Assembly: GCF_000526995.1 (NCBI RefSeq)
Contig: NZ_AZUI01000001.1
Span: forward strand, 4,320,001 to 4,384,000
Reading direction: 5' to 3'
Origin: Lacrimispora indolis DSM 755
GTDB lineage: Bacteria > Bacillota > Clostridia > Lachnospirales > Lachnospiraceae
DNA length: 64,000 bases
The first letter of the stretch is position 1. Each line of letters begins with the position of its first letter. Of this stretch, positions 25,582 through 36,000 are shown piece after piece. The notes beneath the pieces are model-generated. The model was not told the origin of the DNA. It saw nothing but the letters and a program-made list of their open reading frames with translations, and did not search any database. The position numbers were made by a program, and so were the translations under genes.

Positions 25582-26679
25582 ATGATGAAAAAGATTTGTC
25601 CGGTTTGTGATCTTCCGGTAAACGAAATGAATTACTGTCCCCGGTGCAGGAGGATGGTCCGACGGCCCATTCTGTGGAAAACAGATTATTATTTAAATGA
25701 AAGACGACCCTCTTATGATGAAGAACGTAATATTCCCAAGACGGACAGGCAGGGAAACCAACAGAGAGGGAATGCTCAGGGGAATCAGCAAAAAGGGAAT
25801 ACCCAGAGTCCGGCCAGGCAGAAGAGTGTGCTTCAGAGACCGGTATCCCCCAGACCTCAGGAGACGAGAACGCCTGTCAGGCCTGCTGCCGGCCATAATC
25901 CTTCCAGACCTTCCCAGCCAGGGCAGGCAAAAAAGGGGAGGAAGCCTCTGGCGCCTCTGGCAGGGTTTCTTACCCTGATGGTTGTTTTAAATGCCGTTCC
26001 AAAGGTCATTGGAACCGTAGGCCAGTTGATGGAAGATAAAAGCAATTACAGCACTTATGAAACAGCGGTTCCCTACGATGATTCCGGTTTTACAGAGCTT
26101 GAAGAAGAGGAAGTAAAAGCTTCCGGAGAACCTTGTACCGGCTATATTCATTTTCCTGCTGACGGCAGGCAGATCGCGGCAGCCATGGGGCAGTTTTTTA
26201 AAGAGACAGACTATGGCTATCAGGTGGAAGATGGAGCGGTTTATTCTGACAATTATATTTTTGAAGAAGAAGACGGTCCTATATCCTATTATGAGACAGT
26301 AGAAAGCTTCTCTTTTGAGGATGAGGTGACCAGCCAGCTGGATCCAAGCGATGAAGAATACGTATTCCAGTATGTTGATATCAATTATGATACGGCTACA
26401 GGGGAGCTTCATGACTATATCTCTTCCTTAAAGGACAGGGAGGTTTCCCTTGTCTTTTTAGAGGAGTTTTTAAGGCTTACGGAAACAGGCGCCGGAATCC
26501 CCCAGGAAGAAAGCAGCATCCCGGCCATTATGGAACAGGCCAGGACAAAGGAATGGCAGGAAGATGGAATATACATTATGGAAGGGCTGTTTGATATCAA
26601 CGCTTATCTTACCAATGATGGGATCAGGATCTACGTTTCTTACAGCAATCCTCAGGTGATGGAAAGCCAGGAAACGTAA
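25582..26679 (+). CDS. Zinc-ribbon membrane protein of unknown function
   Basis: A 365-residue protein not assigned to a known family. It opens with a four-cysteine zinc ribbon (C6-x2-C9-x9-C19-x2-C22). A Q/N/G/R/P-rich linker (about 56-118) leads to a single membrane helix near 122-142. A C-terminal extracytoplasmic domain of about 220 residues is rich in acidic and tyrosine residues. AAGGAGG precedes the ATG. The cytoplasmic ribbon plus external domain suggests a signalling or scaffold protein. A link to division is only suggested by position after ftsZ. Confidence 0.75.
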   Translation: MMKKICPVCDLPVNEMNYCPRCRRMVRRPILWKTDYYLNERRPSYDEERNIPKTDRQGNQQRGNAQGNQQKGNTQSPARQKSVLQRPVSPRPQETRTPVRPAAGHNPSRPSQPGQAKKGRKPLAPLAGFLTLMVVLNAVPKVIGTVGQLMEDKSNYSTYETAVPYDDSGFTELEEEEVKASGEPCTGYIHFPADGRQIAAAMGQFFKETDYGYQVEDGAVYSDNYIFEEEDGPISYYETVESFSFEDEVTSQLDPSDEEYVFQYVDINYDTATGELHDYISSLKDREVSLVFLEEFLRLTETGAGIPQEESSIPAIMEQARTKEWQEDGIYIMEGLFDINAYLTNDGIRIYVSYSNPQVMESQET

Positions 26680-26833
26680 ACAGGATATATTGCGGAATTC
26701 AGTTTTTTGTGGTAAAGTGTTAAAAGATAAATGCAACATTTTGTGGGTATACCCTTACGCCCAATGAAGCGGGGTGCGCTGTGCCCAAAGTGCATGGCAG
26801 TAATAATGAGACCAAAGACAGGAGACAGACAGC

Positions 26834-27691
26834 ATGAAAATTAAAGACATATTGAGCCAGGGGAAGCCTACCTTGTCCTTTGAAGTATTTCCTCCTAAAA
26901 CCGAGGATAAATATGAATCAGTGGAACGGGCGGCGGCGGAGATCGCAAAGCTGAATCCGGCTTTCATGAGTGTCACATACGGGGCAGGCGGGGGAACCAG
27001 CCGGTATACCGTTGATATCGCTTCTGCCTTGCACCATGAGTACCATGTGACGGCTCTGGCTCATCTGACCTGTGTTTCTTCCACCAAGGATAAGGTGCAC
27101 CAGGTCCTTGGTGAACTGAAAAAGGCCGGAATAGAAAATGTGCTGGCTCTCCGGGGAGATATGCCTGCTGATGCTCCTGTTAAGAGAGAATACAATTACG
27201 CCTCTGAGCTGATCAGGGAAATAAAAGAGGCAGGGGATTTTTGCATTGGCGCTGCCTGTTATCCGGAAGGCCATGTAGAATCCGCCAGCAAGACCATTGA
27301 TATGGATTACTTAAAACAGAAGGTGGAAGCAGGATGTGATTTTGTTACCACCCAGATGTTTTTTGACAATAATATTTTATACAATTACCTGTACCGAATC
27401 CGGGAAAAGGGTGTTACCGTTCCGGTGGTTGCAGGGATCATGCCTGTGACCAATGTGAGGCAGATCATCCGAAGCTGCCAGCTGTCAGGAACCTATCTGC
27501 CTTCCCGTTTTAAGGCTATTGTAGACAGGTTCGGAGAGAATCCGGCAGCTATGAAACAGGCAGGAATCGCCTATGCCACAGAACAGATCATTGACCTTAT
27601 CGCCAACGGAGTAAATGCCATTCACGTTTATTCCATGAATAAGCCGGATGTGGCGTTAAAAATCAAGGAGAACCTTTCTGAGATACTGTGA
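26834..27691 (+). CDS. metF: Methylenetetrahydrofolate reductase
   Basis: Reduces 5,10-methylene-THF to 5-methyl-THF, the methyl donor for MetH, 285 residues. It shows the MTHFR TIM barrel: LSFEVFPPKTEDKYE near residue 14, FMSVTYGAGGGTSRYT near 45, LRGDMP near 115 and DFVTTQMFFDN near 170. CAGGAG precedes the ATG. The two downstream genes complete a methionine synthase unit. In acetogen-type anaerobes the enzyme can also serve the methyl branch; no other genes of that pathway are seen here. Confidence 0.95.
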   Translation: MKIKDILSQGKPTLSFEVFPPKTEDKYESVERAAAEIAKLNPAFMSVTYGAGGGTSRYTVDIASALHHEYHVTALAHLTCVSSTKDKVHQVLGELKKAGIENVLALRGDMPADAPVKREYNYASELIREIKEAGDFCIGAACYPEGHVESASKTIDMDYLKQKVEAGCDFVTTQMFFDNNILYNYLYRIREKGVTVPVVAGIMPVTNVRQIIRSCQLSGTYLPSRFKAIVDRFGENPAAMKQAGIAYATEQIIDLIANGVNAIHVYSMNKPDVALKIKENLSEIL

Positions 27692-27704
27692 TTCCTTTCA
27701 ATCT

Positions 27705-27740
27705 GGGTCCGGCTCCTTTTAAAAGAGTCGGGCCCGTTTT
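27705..27740 (+). terminator. Possible attenuating hairpin after metF
   Basis: GGGTCCGGCTC (27705-27715) and GAGTCGGGCCC (27725-27735) pair over 11 positions with two G-T wobbles. Only four T's follow. It may partly terminate between metF and the downstream genes. Confidence 0.5.
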
Positions 27741-27764
27741 AAAATGAAAAACGGAGGAATATCA

Positions 27765-28412
27765 ATGGAAATCAGCCGAAAGGAGATCCGGCGGTATCTG
27801 GGATACGGGAAAAATGAAGGGGATGAAACCGTAAATGCTTTGATTGAAGAATGCGTCAGAGAGCTTACGGCAGCTGCATCCCCAAAAAGCATAAGCCGGG
27901 TATATCCCCTGGAACTGCTTGACCATGACACAATCGATTTCACCGTATTTAAGACCAGAAGCCGGAATTTAAGCAGGAACTTAGCCGATTGTGAACAGGT
28001 GATCTTATTTGCCGCCACTTTAGGCGCGGGGGTTGATGTGCTCCTGCATAAATATACAAAGCTGCAGATGAGCAAAGCTGTTATCATGCAGGCTGCTGCA
28101 GCTGCCATGATTGAGGAATATTGTGACGAAGAGAACCGGAAGCTGAAGCAGGAGTATGAGGACAGGAAGCTGTATTTAAGGCCCAGATTCAGCCCTGGCT
28201 ACGGAGACTTTCCCTTAGAGTGCCAGAGGAATATTACTGCGGTTCTGGAAACACCTAAAAGGATCGGGATTATGCTTACGGACAGCCTTCTCATGACGCC
28301 TTCCAAGTCTGTCACTGCGGTCATGGGAGTTAGCGGGAAACCTTACCGCTGTGAGATAAAGGGATGCGAATCCTGTGTAAAGACGGACTGTGCATACCGG
28401 AGAAATGAATGA
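27765..28412 (+). CDS. Stand-alone methionine-synthase reactivation-domain protein
   Basis: A 215-residue protein resembling the C-terminal AdoMet-binding (activation) domain of cobalamin-dependent methionine synthase, encoded separately. It has the region KLYLRPRFSPGYGDFPLECQ (near residue 130), corresponding to the RPxxGYxxxP AdoMet-binding motif, and ends with a Cys-rich KGCESCVKTDCAYR. ATG at 27765 has GGAGG upstream. The metH gene starts 23 bases downstream and lacks this domain, so the two proteins probably act together. Confidence 0.88.
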   Translation: MEISRKEIRRYLGYGKNEGDETVNALIEECVRELTAAASPKSISRVYPLELLDHDTIDFTVFKTRSRNLSRNLADCEQVILFAATLGAGVDVLLHKYTKLQMSKAVIMQAAAAAMIEEYCDEENRKLKQEYEDRKLYLRPRFSPGYGDFPLECQRNITAVLETPKRIGIMLTDSLLMTPSKSVTAVMGVSGKPYRCEIKGCESCVKTDCAYRRNE

Positions 28413-28435
28413 TACAAATGCAGATGGAGGAACCT

Positions 28436-30874
28436 ATGGCAGGAATTTTAGAAGAGATAAAGAAACGGATCGTATTTTTTGACGGCGGAACAGGAAGTCT
28501 TTTGCAGGCCAGCGGCTTAGAACCGGGAGAACTGCCGGAGACATGGAATGTAAAGCACCCGGATATTATTACAAAGCTTCATCGTGATTATCTGGAAGCG
28601 GGGGCAGACATCATAAAGACAAATACCTTTGGGGCCAATGGTCTGAAATTCCACAAAGGAGCAGAATTTGATCTGGAAGAGGTGGTGACTGCGGCGTTAA
28701 AAAATGCAAAAAAAGCGGTTGAAACGGCTGTCTTTCCGGCTGGAAAGAAAAAGGGGTATATTGCACTTGATTTAGGTCCTACTGGAAAGCTTTTAAAGCC
28801 TTTGGGAGATTTGGATTTTGAAGATGCCTACCAGATGTTTTCCCAGGTAGTTAGGATCGGAGAGAAGGAAGGCGCGGACCTGGTGCTCATTGAGACCATG
28901 AGCGACAGCTATGAGGCAAAGGCGGCTGTGCTGGCTGCAAAGGAAAACTGCAGCCTTCCCGTATTTGTGACCATGATTTTTGATGAAAAAGGAAAGCTTT
29001 TGACCGGAGGAAACGTAGAATCCACGGTCGCCCTTTTAGAGGGCCTGGGGGTCGATGCCCTGGGAATCAACTGCGGCCTGGGCCCGATTCAGATGAAGGG
29101 CATTTTAACAGACATCATGAAGGTGGTTTCCATACCGGTTATTGTAAATCCCAATGCAGGGCTTCCAAGAAGCGAAGGCGGGAAAACAGTTTATGATATT
29201 GATGCGGGAGAATTCGCGGCTGCCATGAAGGAAATTGCAGAGGAAGGAGCCTGTGTAATCGGCGGCTGCTGCGGAACCACGCCAGAACACATTGAAAAGA
29301 CGGTGGCCCTTTGTAAGGATTTTCCTGTCAGGCATCCGGATAAGAAAAACAGGACTGTGGTTTCTTCTTATGCACAGGCGGTCCTGATCGGTGATGACCC
29401 GGTCATCATCGGAGAGAGGATCAATCCAACGGGGAAATCCAAGTTTAAGCAGGCCCTTCGGGATCACAACCTGGAATATATCCTTCGGGAAGGGGTGACC
29501 CAGCAGGACAATGGGGCCCATGTTCTGGATGTGAACGTTGGACTTCCGGAAATAGATGAACCCTCCATGATGGTGGAAGTGATCAAGGAGCTTCAAAGCA
29601 TCATCGACCTGCCCCTTCAGATCGACACCTCCAATACGGAGGCAATGGAGCAGGCTATGAGGGTGTATAACGGAAAGCCCCTCATCAATTCCGTAAATGG
29701 GAAAAAGGAAGTGATGGAGGCCATTTTCCCGCTGGTAAAACGGTACGGAGGCGTTGTGGTCGCCCTTGCTCTTGATGAGGCTGGAATCCCGGAGACAGCA
29801 GACGGAAGGATTGCTGTTGCAAAGAAAATCTATGAGAAGGCCGCAGAATATGGAATTGAGAAAAAAGACATTATCATAGATGCCCTTTGCATGACGGTCA
29901 GCTCTGACAGCAAAGGGGCACTGACCACTCTTGAAACCTTAAGAAGGGTCCGGAATGAGCTGGAAGGCAGGACCATACTGGGGGTTTCCAACATTTCCTT
30001 TGGTCTTCCCCAAAGGGAGATCATCAATGCCACCTTTTTTGCAATGGCCCTTCAAAACGGCCTGAGTGCCGCCATCATAAACCCCAATTCAGAAGCAATG
30101 ATGCGTTCTTATTACAGCTTTCGGACTCTGGCGGATTTAGATCCCCAGTGCAGCGGTTATATATCGGTTTACAGCGGTCAGGTGGCTACGTTGGGGGAAA
30201 CGGTAAGGCCGGGAACTTCCTCCCTGGCAAGCGGCGTTTCCGGGGGCGATATGCCCCTTTCAGAAAGCATTGCAAAGGGCCTTAAGGACCGGGCCCATGC
30301 CGCGGTAACGGAGCTGTTAAAGGAGCAGGAGCCTCTGGCCATCATAAATGGGGAGATGATCCCTGCTTTGGACCGGGTGGGAAAGGGCTTTGAAAATGGA
30401 ACAGTATTTCTGCCTCAGCTTCTTATGAGTGCGGAAGCTGCCAAGGCAGCTTTTGAGGTCATAAAAGAGAAGATGGCGGAAGGCGGTCTGGCACAGGAGA
30501 AAAAGGGAAAGATCATCCTGGCTACGGTCAAGGGAGATATTCATGATATCGGCAAGAATATTGTAAAGGTCCTTCTGGAAAACTACAGCTATGATGTGAT
30601 TGACCTGGGAAAGGACGTTCCTCCGGAGAAGATCGTGGAAACTGCGGTGGAAGAAGAGGTAAAGCTGGTAGGCTTAAGCGCTCTTATGACCACCACGGTC
30701 CCCAGCATGGAAGAGACCATCAGACAGCTTAGGGAGACCGCTTCTTCTGTGAAAGTGATGGTAGGAGGTGCCGTGCTTACGGAAGGATATGCAAAGACCA
30801 TCGGCGCAGACCAGTACTGCCGGGATGCCATGGCTTCCGTCAATTATGCGGAAGGAGTATTTCACGTAAAATAA
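28436..30874 (+). CDS. metH: Cobalamin-dependent methionine synthase, without reactivation domain
   Basis: Transfers methyl from 5-methyl-THF to homocysteine via cobalamin, 812 residues. The homocysteine domain (about 1-290) has DGGTGSLLQ and the zinc ligands in GINCG and GGCCGTTPEH. A pterin-binding domain (about 310-560) has GERINPTGKSKFK. The cap and B12-binding domains (about 590-812) carry DIHDIGKNIV, with H703 as the lower axial ligand. Full-length MetH is about 1,200 residues; the missing C-terminal domain is the preceding gene. ATG at 28436 has GGAGG upstream. Confidence 0.95.
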   Translation: MAGILEEIKKRIVFFDGGTGSLLQASGLEPGELPETWNVKHPDIITKLHRDYLEAGADIIKTNTFGANGLKFHKGAEFDLEEVVTAALKNAKKAVETAVFPAGKKKGYIALDLGPTGKLLKPLGDLDFEDAYQMFSQVVRIGEKEGADLVLIETMSDSYEAKAAVLAAKENCSLPVFVTMIFDEKGKLLTGGNVESTVALLEGLGVDALGINCGLGPIQMKGILTDIMKVVSIPVIVNPNAGLPRSEGGKTVYDIDAGEFAAAMKEIAEEGACVIGGCCGTTPEHIEKTVALCKDFPVRHPDKKNRTVVSSYAQAVLIGDDPVIIGERINPTGKSKFKQALRDHNLEYILREGVTQQDNGAHVLDVNVGLPEIDEPSMMVEVIKELQSIIDLPLQIDTSNTEAMEQAMRVYNGKPLINSVNGKKEVMEAIFPLVKRYGGVVVALALDEAGIPETADGRIAVAKKIYEKAAEYGIEKKDIIIDALCMTVSSDSKGALTTLETLRRVRNELEGRTILGVSNISFGLPQREIINATFFAMALQNGLSAAIINPNSEAMMRSYYSFRTLADLDPQCSGYISVYSGQVATLGETVRPGTSSLASGVSGGDMPLSESIAKGLKDRAHAAVTELLKEQEPLAIINGEMIPALDRVGKGFENGTVFLPQLLMSAEAAKAAFEVIKEKMAEGGLAQEKKGKIILATVKGDIHDIGKNIVKVLLENYSYDVIDLGKDVPPEKIVETAVEEEVKLVGLSALMTTTVPSMEETIRQLRETASSVKVMVGGAVLTEGYAKTIGADQYCRDAMASVNYAEGVFHVK

Positions 30875-30883
30875 CCAGCCCGA

Positions 30884-30911
30884 TTGACAAATACGGTATG
30901 AATGGTATAAT
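30884..30911 (+). promoter_or_regulatory. Strong promoter before the trpS leader
   Basis: TTGACA (30884-30889) and TATAAT (30906-30911) are consensus hexamers 16 bases apart, with an extended -10 TGG. The start point should be near 30918, just ahead of the structured region. Confidence 0.85.
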
Positions 30912-30930
30912 ATCCACGAAAGCAATGAGC

Positions 30931-31081
30931 AGTGCGAAACGGGACAGAAGAAGATTTTCATTGTGCTTGCACATAAGAAAATCTTGTCATGGCCCGTTTC
31001 ATAGGGAGAATGCCCGTGAGCGAACGAATTCTATCAGTCATGGGAATCCCCATGACTGATAGAATTCGTCCGCTTTGCACT
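30931..31081 (+). ncRNA. Candidate multi-stem structured RNA upstream of trpS
   Basis: A closing stem AGTGC (30931-30935)/GCACT (31077-31081) encloses three hairpins. GAAACGGG/CCCGTTTC (30936-30943, 30993-31000) is extended inside by AAGATTTTC/GAAAATCTT (30951-30959, 30977-30985). A small GGG/CCC loop lies at 31004-31015. A perfect 21-pair hairpin pairs 31024-31044 with 31049-31069. A consensus promoter lies 20 bases ahead and trpS starts 41 bases later. There is no T-box core sequence and no terminator. It could be a trpS leader or an independent small RNA. Confidence 0.6.
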
Positions 31082-31121
31082 ACGGATTTACGATACAACA
31101 CATCTGGAGGTACCAAAAAAC

Positions 31122-32213
31122 ATGGGAAAGATTATTTTAACAGGGGACCGGCCTACCGGAAAGCTCCATATCGGCCATTACGTAGGTTCGTTAAAGCGCA
31201 GGGTGGAACTGCAGAATTCCGGGGAATTTGACGAGATTTTTATTATGATCGCGGATGCTCAGGCGCTTACGGACAATGCCGATAATCCGGAAAAGGTCCG
31301 TCAGAATATTATTGAGGTTGCGCTGGATTACCTTTCCTGCGGGCTGGACCCGAAGAAATGTACTCTGTTCATCCAGTCACAGATTCCGGAGCTTACAGAG
31401 CTGTCCTTTTATTATATGAATCTGGTAACCGTATCCAGGCTGCAGCGGAACCCTACGGTAAAATCCGAGATTGCCATGAGGAATTTTGAAACCAGCATTC
31501 CCGTAGGTTTCTTTACCTATCCAATCAGCCAGGCAGCAGACATTACGGCGTTCCAGGCCACTACGGTGCCTGTGGGAGAGGACCAGGAGCCTATGATCGA
31601 GCAGACCAGGGAAATTGTGCGCAAGTTCAATTCCGTTTATGGAGAAGCTCTTGTGGAGCCGGAGATTCTGCTTCCTGATAATAAGGCGTGCTTGCGGCTT
31701 CCGGGAACTGACGGCAAGGCCAAGATGAGCAAGTCTCTTGGAAACTGCATTTATTTATCCGATACAGAAGATGAAGTTAAGAAAAAGGTCATGAGCATGT
31801 ACACAGACCCTAACCACATCCAGGTTTCCGACCCGGGAGAAGTGGAAGGGAATACGGTATTCACCTATCTTGATGCCTTCTGCAAGGATGAGGATTTTGA
31901 AAAATATCTTCCTGATTATAAGAATCTTGATGAGCTTAAAGATCACTACAGGCGGGGCGGTTTAGGCGATGTAAAGGTGAAGCGGTTCTTAAACAGTGTC
32001 CTTCAGGCGGAATTAGAGCCGATCCGCAGAAGACGTAAGGAATATGAAGCCAACATTCCTTACGTATATCAGATATTAAAAGAGGGAAGCGACAAAGCTG
32101 AGGCAGCGGCGGCCCGGACTTTAAAGGGTGTAAAGGAAGCCATGAAGATCAATTATTTTGATGATCTGGAATATATTGAGGAACAGGCAAGAAAGTATAA
32201 GGGCCAGGAATAG
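31122..32213 (+). CDS. trpS: Tryptophanyl-tRNA synthetase
   Basis: Class I aminoacyl-tRNA synthetase, 363 residues. The HIGH motif is in [11 protein letters not shown] near residues 12-22, and the KMSKS loop is K201-M-S-K-S205 (AKMSKSLGN). SQAADITAF lies near 136, and GEDQEP near 150 is the usual ATP/Trp-site neighbourhood. It is somewhat longer than the common 330-residue enzymes. CTGGAGG lies about 14 bases before the ATG. The gene has its own strong promoter and a heavily structured leader. Confidence 0.96.
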   Translation: MGKIILTGDRPTGKLHIGHYVGSLKRRVELQNSGEFDEIFIMIADAQALTDNADNPEKVRQNIIEVALDYLSCGLDPKKCTLFIQSQIPELTELSFYYMNLVTVSRLQRNPTVKSEIAMRNFETSIPVGFFTYPISQAADITAFQATTVPVGEDQEPMIEQTREIVRKFNSVYGEALVEPEILLPDNKACLRLPGTDGKAKMSKSLGNCIYLSDTEDEVKKKVMSMYTDPNHIQVSDPGEVEGNTVFTYLDAFCKDEDFEKYLPDYKNLDELKDHYRRGGLGDVKVKRFLNSVLQAELEPIRRRRKEYEANIPYVYQILKEGSDKAEAAAARTLKGVKEAMKINYFDDLEYIEEQARKYKGQE

Positions 32214-32221
32214 AGGCATAT

Positions 32222-32464
32222 ATGAAAATTGTATCCATCACCGAAATTTTGGAATGCAATGAATGGATCAGGAGCAAGGGCCTGGAATTTAAGATCCATT
32301 TAAGGGACGCCTGCGGGAAACAGTCCTGCTGGATCCAATCCTTAAATAACAAAAACGGCAGGGAACAATGGGAGGAGCTTTATAAGGCTTTAGAGGAGTT
32401 CTTTGCCGGACTCCGGTTTCGTCTGGAATACGGAAAGGATAAAACTGACTTCTGGCTGTTGTAA
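32222..32464 (+). CDS. Small uncharacterised protein
   Basis: An 80-residue protein not recognised. It is amphipathic with no signal or membrane segment. The middle reads KIHLRDACGKQSCWIQSLNN and the C-terminus KALEEFFAGLRFRLEYG; two cysteines lie six residues apart. The ATG is nine bases after the trpS stop, with GAGG upstream, so it is probably co-transcribed with trpS. A terminator follows. It may be lineage-specific. Confidence 0.6.
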   Translation: MKIVSITEILECNEWIRSKGLEFKIHLRDACGKQSCWIQSLNNKNGREQWEELYKALEEFFAGLRFRLEYGKDKTDFWLL

Positions 32465-32479
32465 TTCGGTGGGCATGGA

Positions 32480-32530
32480 TGCCGGAGAAGTGCAAAGGAA
32501 AAAGATTCCTCTGTACTTCTCCGGCATTTT
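32480..32530 (+). terminator. Terminator after the trpS unit
   Basis: A 12-base arm (32480-32491) pairs with 32515-32526, and an inner AGGAA/TTCCT stem is present. Four T's follow. Confidence 0.85.
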
Positions 32531-32824
32531 GCTTTATGGAGAAGTACGCTTTCATGGGTTTTTAAACATCCAAACGACAGCTATGAATGTCCCGGGAGCC
32601 CGGGCTGGGCCTGTCTGCCTCCCCTGATGGCTCATCTTGAATAAGCGGCATTAATGAATATCTCTTTTATATTAAGCATACTAATTAATGAGATTAATAA
32701 AAATAATGAGTAGAATCTTAAAATTTTATTAAATTTAATTGAAGAAAATGGAAGAACCAGTTATAATCTAGTAGTAATTAAGAAACATCAGTCTCGTAAA
32801 ATAAAATGAAAAAGGAGTTTTATC
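32531..32824 (+). promoter_or_regulatory. Intergenic region with the promoter of the purine permease
   Basis: TTGAAG (32740-32745) and TATAAT (32763-32768), 17 bases apart, form the promoter. The first half (about 32571-32625) is GC-rich and palindromic (CCCGGGAGCCCGGG), beginning with AAACGACAGC, as also seen at 3379. The rest is AT-rich. I looked for a purine riboswitch and saw none. Confidence 0.55.
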
Positions 32825-34180
32825 ATGGAGCAGTTTTTTAAGCTTAAGGAAAATGGAACAAATGTCACAACTGAGATTATAGCCGGGATCACCACATTTT
32901 TTGCTATGGCGTACATCATTGTCGTTAATCCTAATACGTTAAGCCAGGCAGGTATGGAGTGGGGAGCAGTATTTTTGGCAACCATCATTTCTGCTATTAT
33001 TGGTACTTTAATTATGGGCCTTGTAGCTAATGTACCATATGCTCAGGCTCCGGGTATGGGATTAAATGCATTTTTTGTTTACACTGTTTGTTTTGGATTG
33101 AAATTTACATGGCAGCAGGCTTTGTCAATGGTTTTCATCTGTGGTCTTCTTAATATTTTAATCACAGTGACCAGGATCCGTAAGTACATCATCAAAGCCA
33201 TTCCAACAAGCTTGCAGAACGCCATTGGCGGAGGCATCGGCATCTTTATTGCATACATAGGTCTTTTAAATGCAGGTGCTATCAATTTTGAGGCAGGGGT
33301 TCCTGCAATGTCTGTGATTGCAACAAAAGCTCTTGTTTTATTTATTATAGGTCTTGTGTTAATTATTGTATTGACTGTATTGAATGTAAAAGGCGGTATT
33401 TTAATCGGTATAATTTTAACGACTTTGATCGGTATTCCGTTAGGCATTACAAAAACAGGAGATACCGTAAATTTTTCAGAAGCTTTGGCAGTGCTTCCAA
33501 CCACGTTTGGAGTAATTTTTACGGCAGACGGACTTCCTTCTTTGTTTGGTGATATGGCTAAGCTTCCCCTGGTATTAATAACCATTTTCTCTTTCAGCCT
33601 ATCCGATACATTTGATACAATCGGAACGTTCATTGGAACAGGCCGCAGAAGCGGAATCTTCAGCGCGGAAGATGAAGCCTCCTTAGAATCAGGCAAAGGG
33701 TTCTCTTCCAAGATGGATAAAGCGCTGTTTGCAGATGCCACAGCAACTTCCATTGGTGCCATTTTTGGTACTTCAAACACGACTACCTATGTGGAAAGTG
33801 CAGCTGGCATCGGAGCCGGCGGACGTACCGGCCTTACTTCCGTAGTTGTAGCAGTTTGTTTTGCCTTAAGTGCATTCTTGTCCTCCTTTATCAGTGCAGT
33901 TCCATCTGTGGCAACAGCGCCTGCTCTTGTTATTGTTGGCTGTATGATGATTTCGTCATTTAAGGAGATTGAGTGGACTCAGTTGGAAGAAGCGATTCCT
34001 GCTTTCTTTGCCGGTGTGTTTATGGCACTTTGCTACAGCATTTCTTACGGTATTGCGGCAGCATTTATTTTCTACTGCATTGTAAAGATCTGCAAGAAGA
34101 AGGCAAATGAACTGAATCCTATTATTGTAGTGGCGACAATTCTCTTTGTTATAAATTTTATATTACAGGCGTTTCTGTAA
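32825..34180 (+). CDS. NCS2-family nucleobase permease (AzgA/PbuG-like)
   Basis: Membrane symporter for purine bases (guanine/hypoxanthine or adenine type), 451 residues with about 12-14 helices. N-terminal words ITTFFAMAYIIVVNP (near residue 22) and NVPYAQAPGMGLNAFF (near 75) are typical of the AzgA/PbuG branch, as are SLSDTFDTIGTFIGTGRR near 257 and GTSNTTTYVESAAGI near 317. AAAGGAG precedes the ATG. Its own promoter and terminator make it monocistronic. The exact base transported is not decidable. Confidence 0.93.
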   Translation: MEQFFKLKENGTNVTTEIIAGITTFFAMAYIIVVNPNTLSQAGMEWGAVFLATIISAIIGTLIMGLVANVPYAQAPGMGLNAFFVYTVCFGLKFTWQQALSMVFICGLLNILITVTRIRKYIIKAIPTSLQNAIGGGIGIFIAYIGLLNAGAINFEAGVPAMSVIATKALVLFIIGLVLIIVLTVLNVKGGILIGIILTTLIGIPLGITKTGDTVNFSEALAVLPTTFGVIFTADGLPSLFGDMAKLPLVLITIFSFSLSDTFDTIGTFIGTGRRSGIFSAEDEASLESGKGFSSKMDKALFADATATSIGAIFGTSNTTTYVESAAGIGAGGRTGLTSVVVAVCFALSAFLSSFISAVPSVATAPALVIVGCMMISSFKEIEWTQLEEAIPAFFAGVFMALCYSISYGIAAAFIFYCIVKICKKKANELNPIIVVATILFVINFILQAFL

Positions 34181-34199
34181 TTTCTAAAGAAGTCTAAAG

Positions 34200-34237
34200 C
34201 TTCTGTCTCTGTATAAAGCAGGGGCAGAAGTTTTTTT
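34200..34237 (+). terminator. Terminator after the purine permease
   Basis: CTTCTGTCTCTG (34200-34211) pairs with CAGGGGCAGAAG (34219-34230), including a G-T wobble. Seven T's follow. Confidence 0.85.
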
Positions 34238-34271
34238 ATAGTAAAGTTAGTAATAATTATCAGTGTCAGTG

Positions 34272-35829
<1,558 letters not shown>

Positions 35830-35844
35830 TAAAAAATAGGGAAA

Positions 35845-35885
35845 GCCCGGCAGGTCTGATATTTGAAACCTGCCGGGCCTTTTTT
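35845..35885 (+). terminator. Terminator after eno
   Basis: GCCCGGCAGGT (35845-35855) and ACCTGCCGGGC (35868-35878) form a perfect 11-pair stem. It is followed by C and six T's. Confidence 0.92.
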
Positions 35886-36000
35886 ATATAAACAAGGTCC
35901 TGTGAATGAACCTCCTTATTCCCCATTGGAAAAGCAATTGATGAAAGAGGCAAAGGATGATATGCTATAAGCCATAAGAAGTCCAAAGAGGAGACATTTC

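Noticed and set aside
26805..26833. Cobalamin-box-like word (AGACAGGAGACAGAC) before metF
   Set aside because: Only a partial match, and the gap is too short for a cobalamin riboswitch; CAGGAG is simply the ribosome site.
30931..31121. T-box leader for trpS
   Set aside because: The invariant T-box core and the terminator/antiterminator pair are missing.
32640..32824. Possible purine riboswitch before the NCS2 permease
   Set aside because: The conserved loop sequences and three-way junction could not be found; the stretch is mainly AT-rich promoter DNA.
33079..33780. 233-codon minus-strand ORF opposite the purine permease
   Set aside because: It mirrors the permease's hydrophobic codons; no independent signals.
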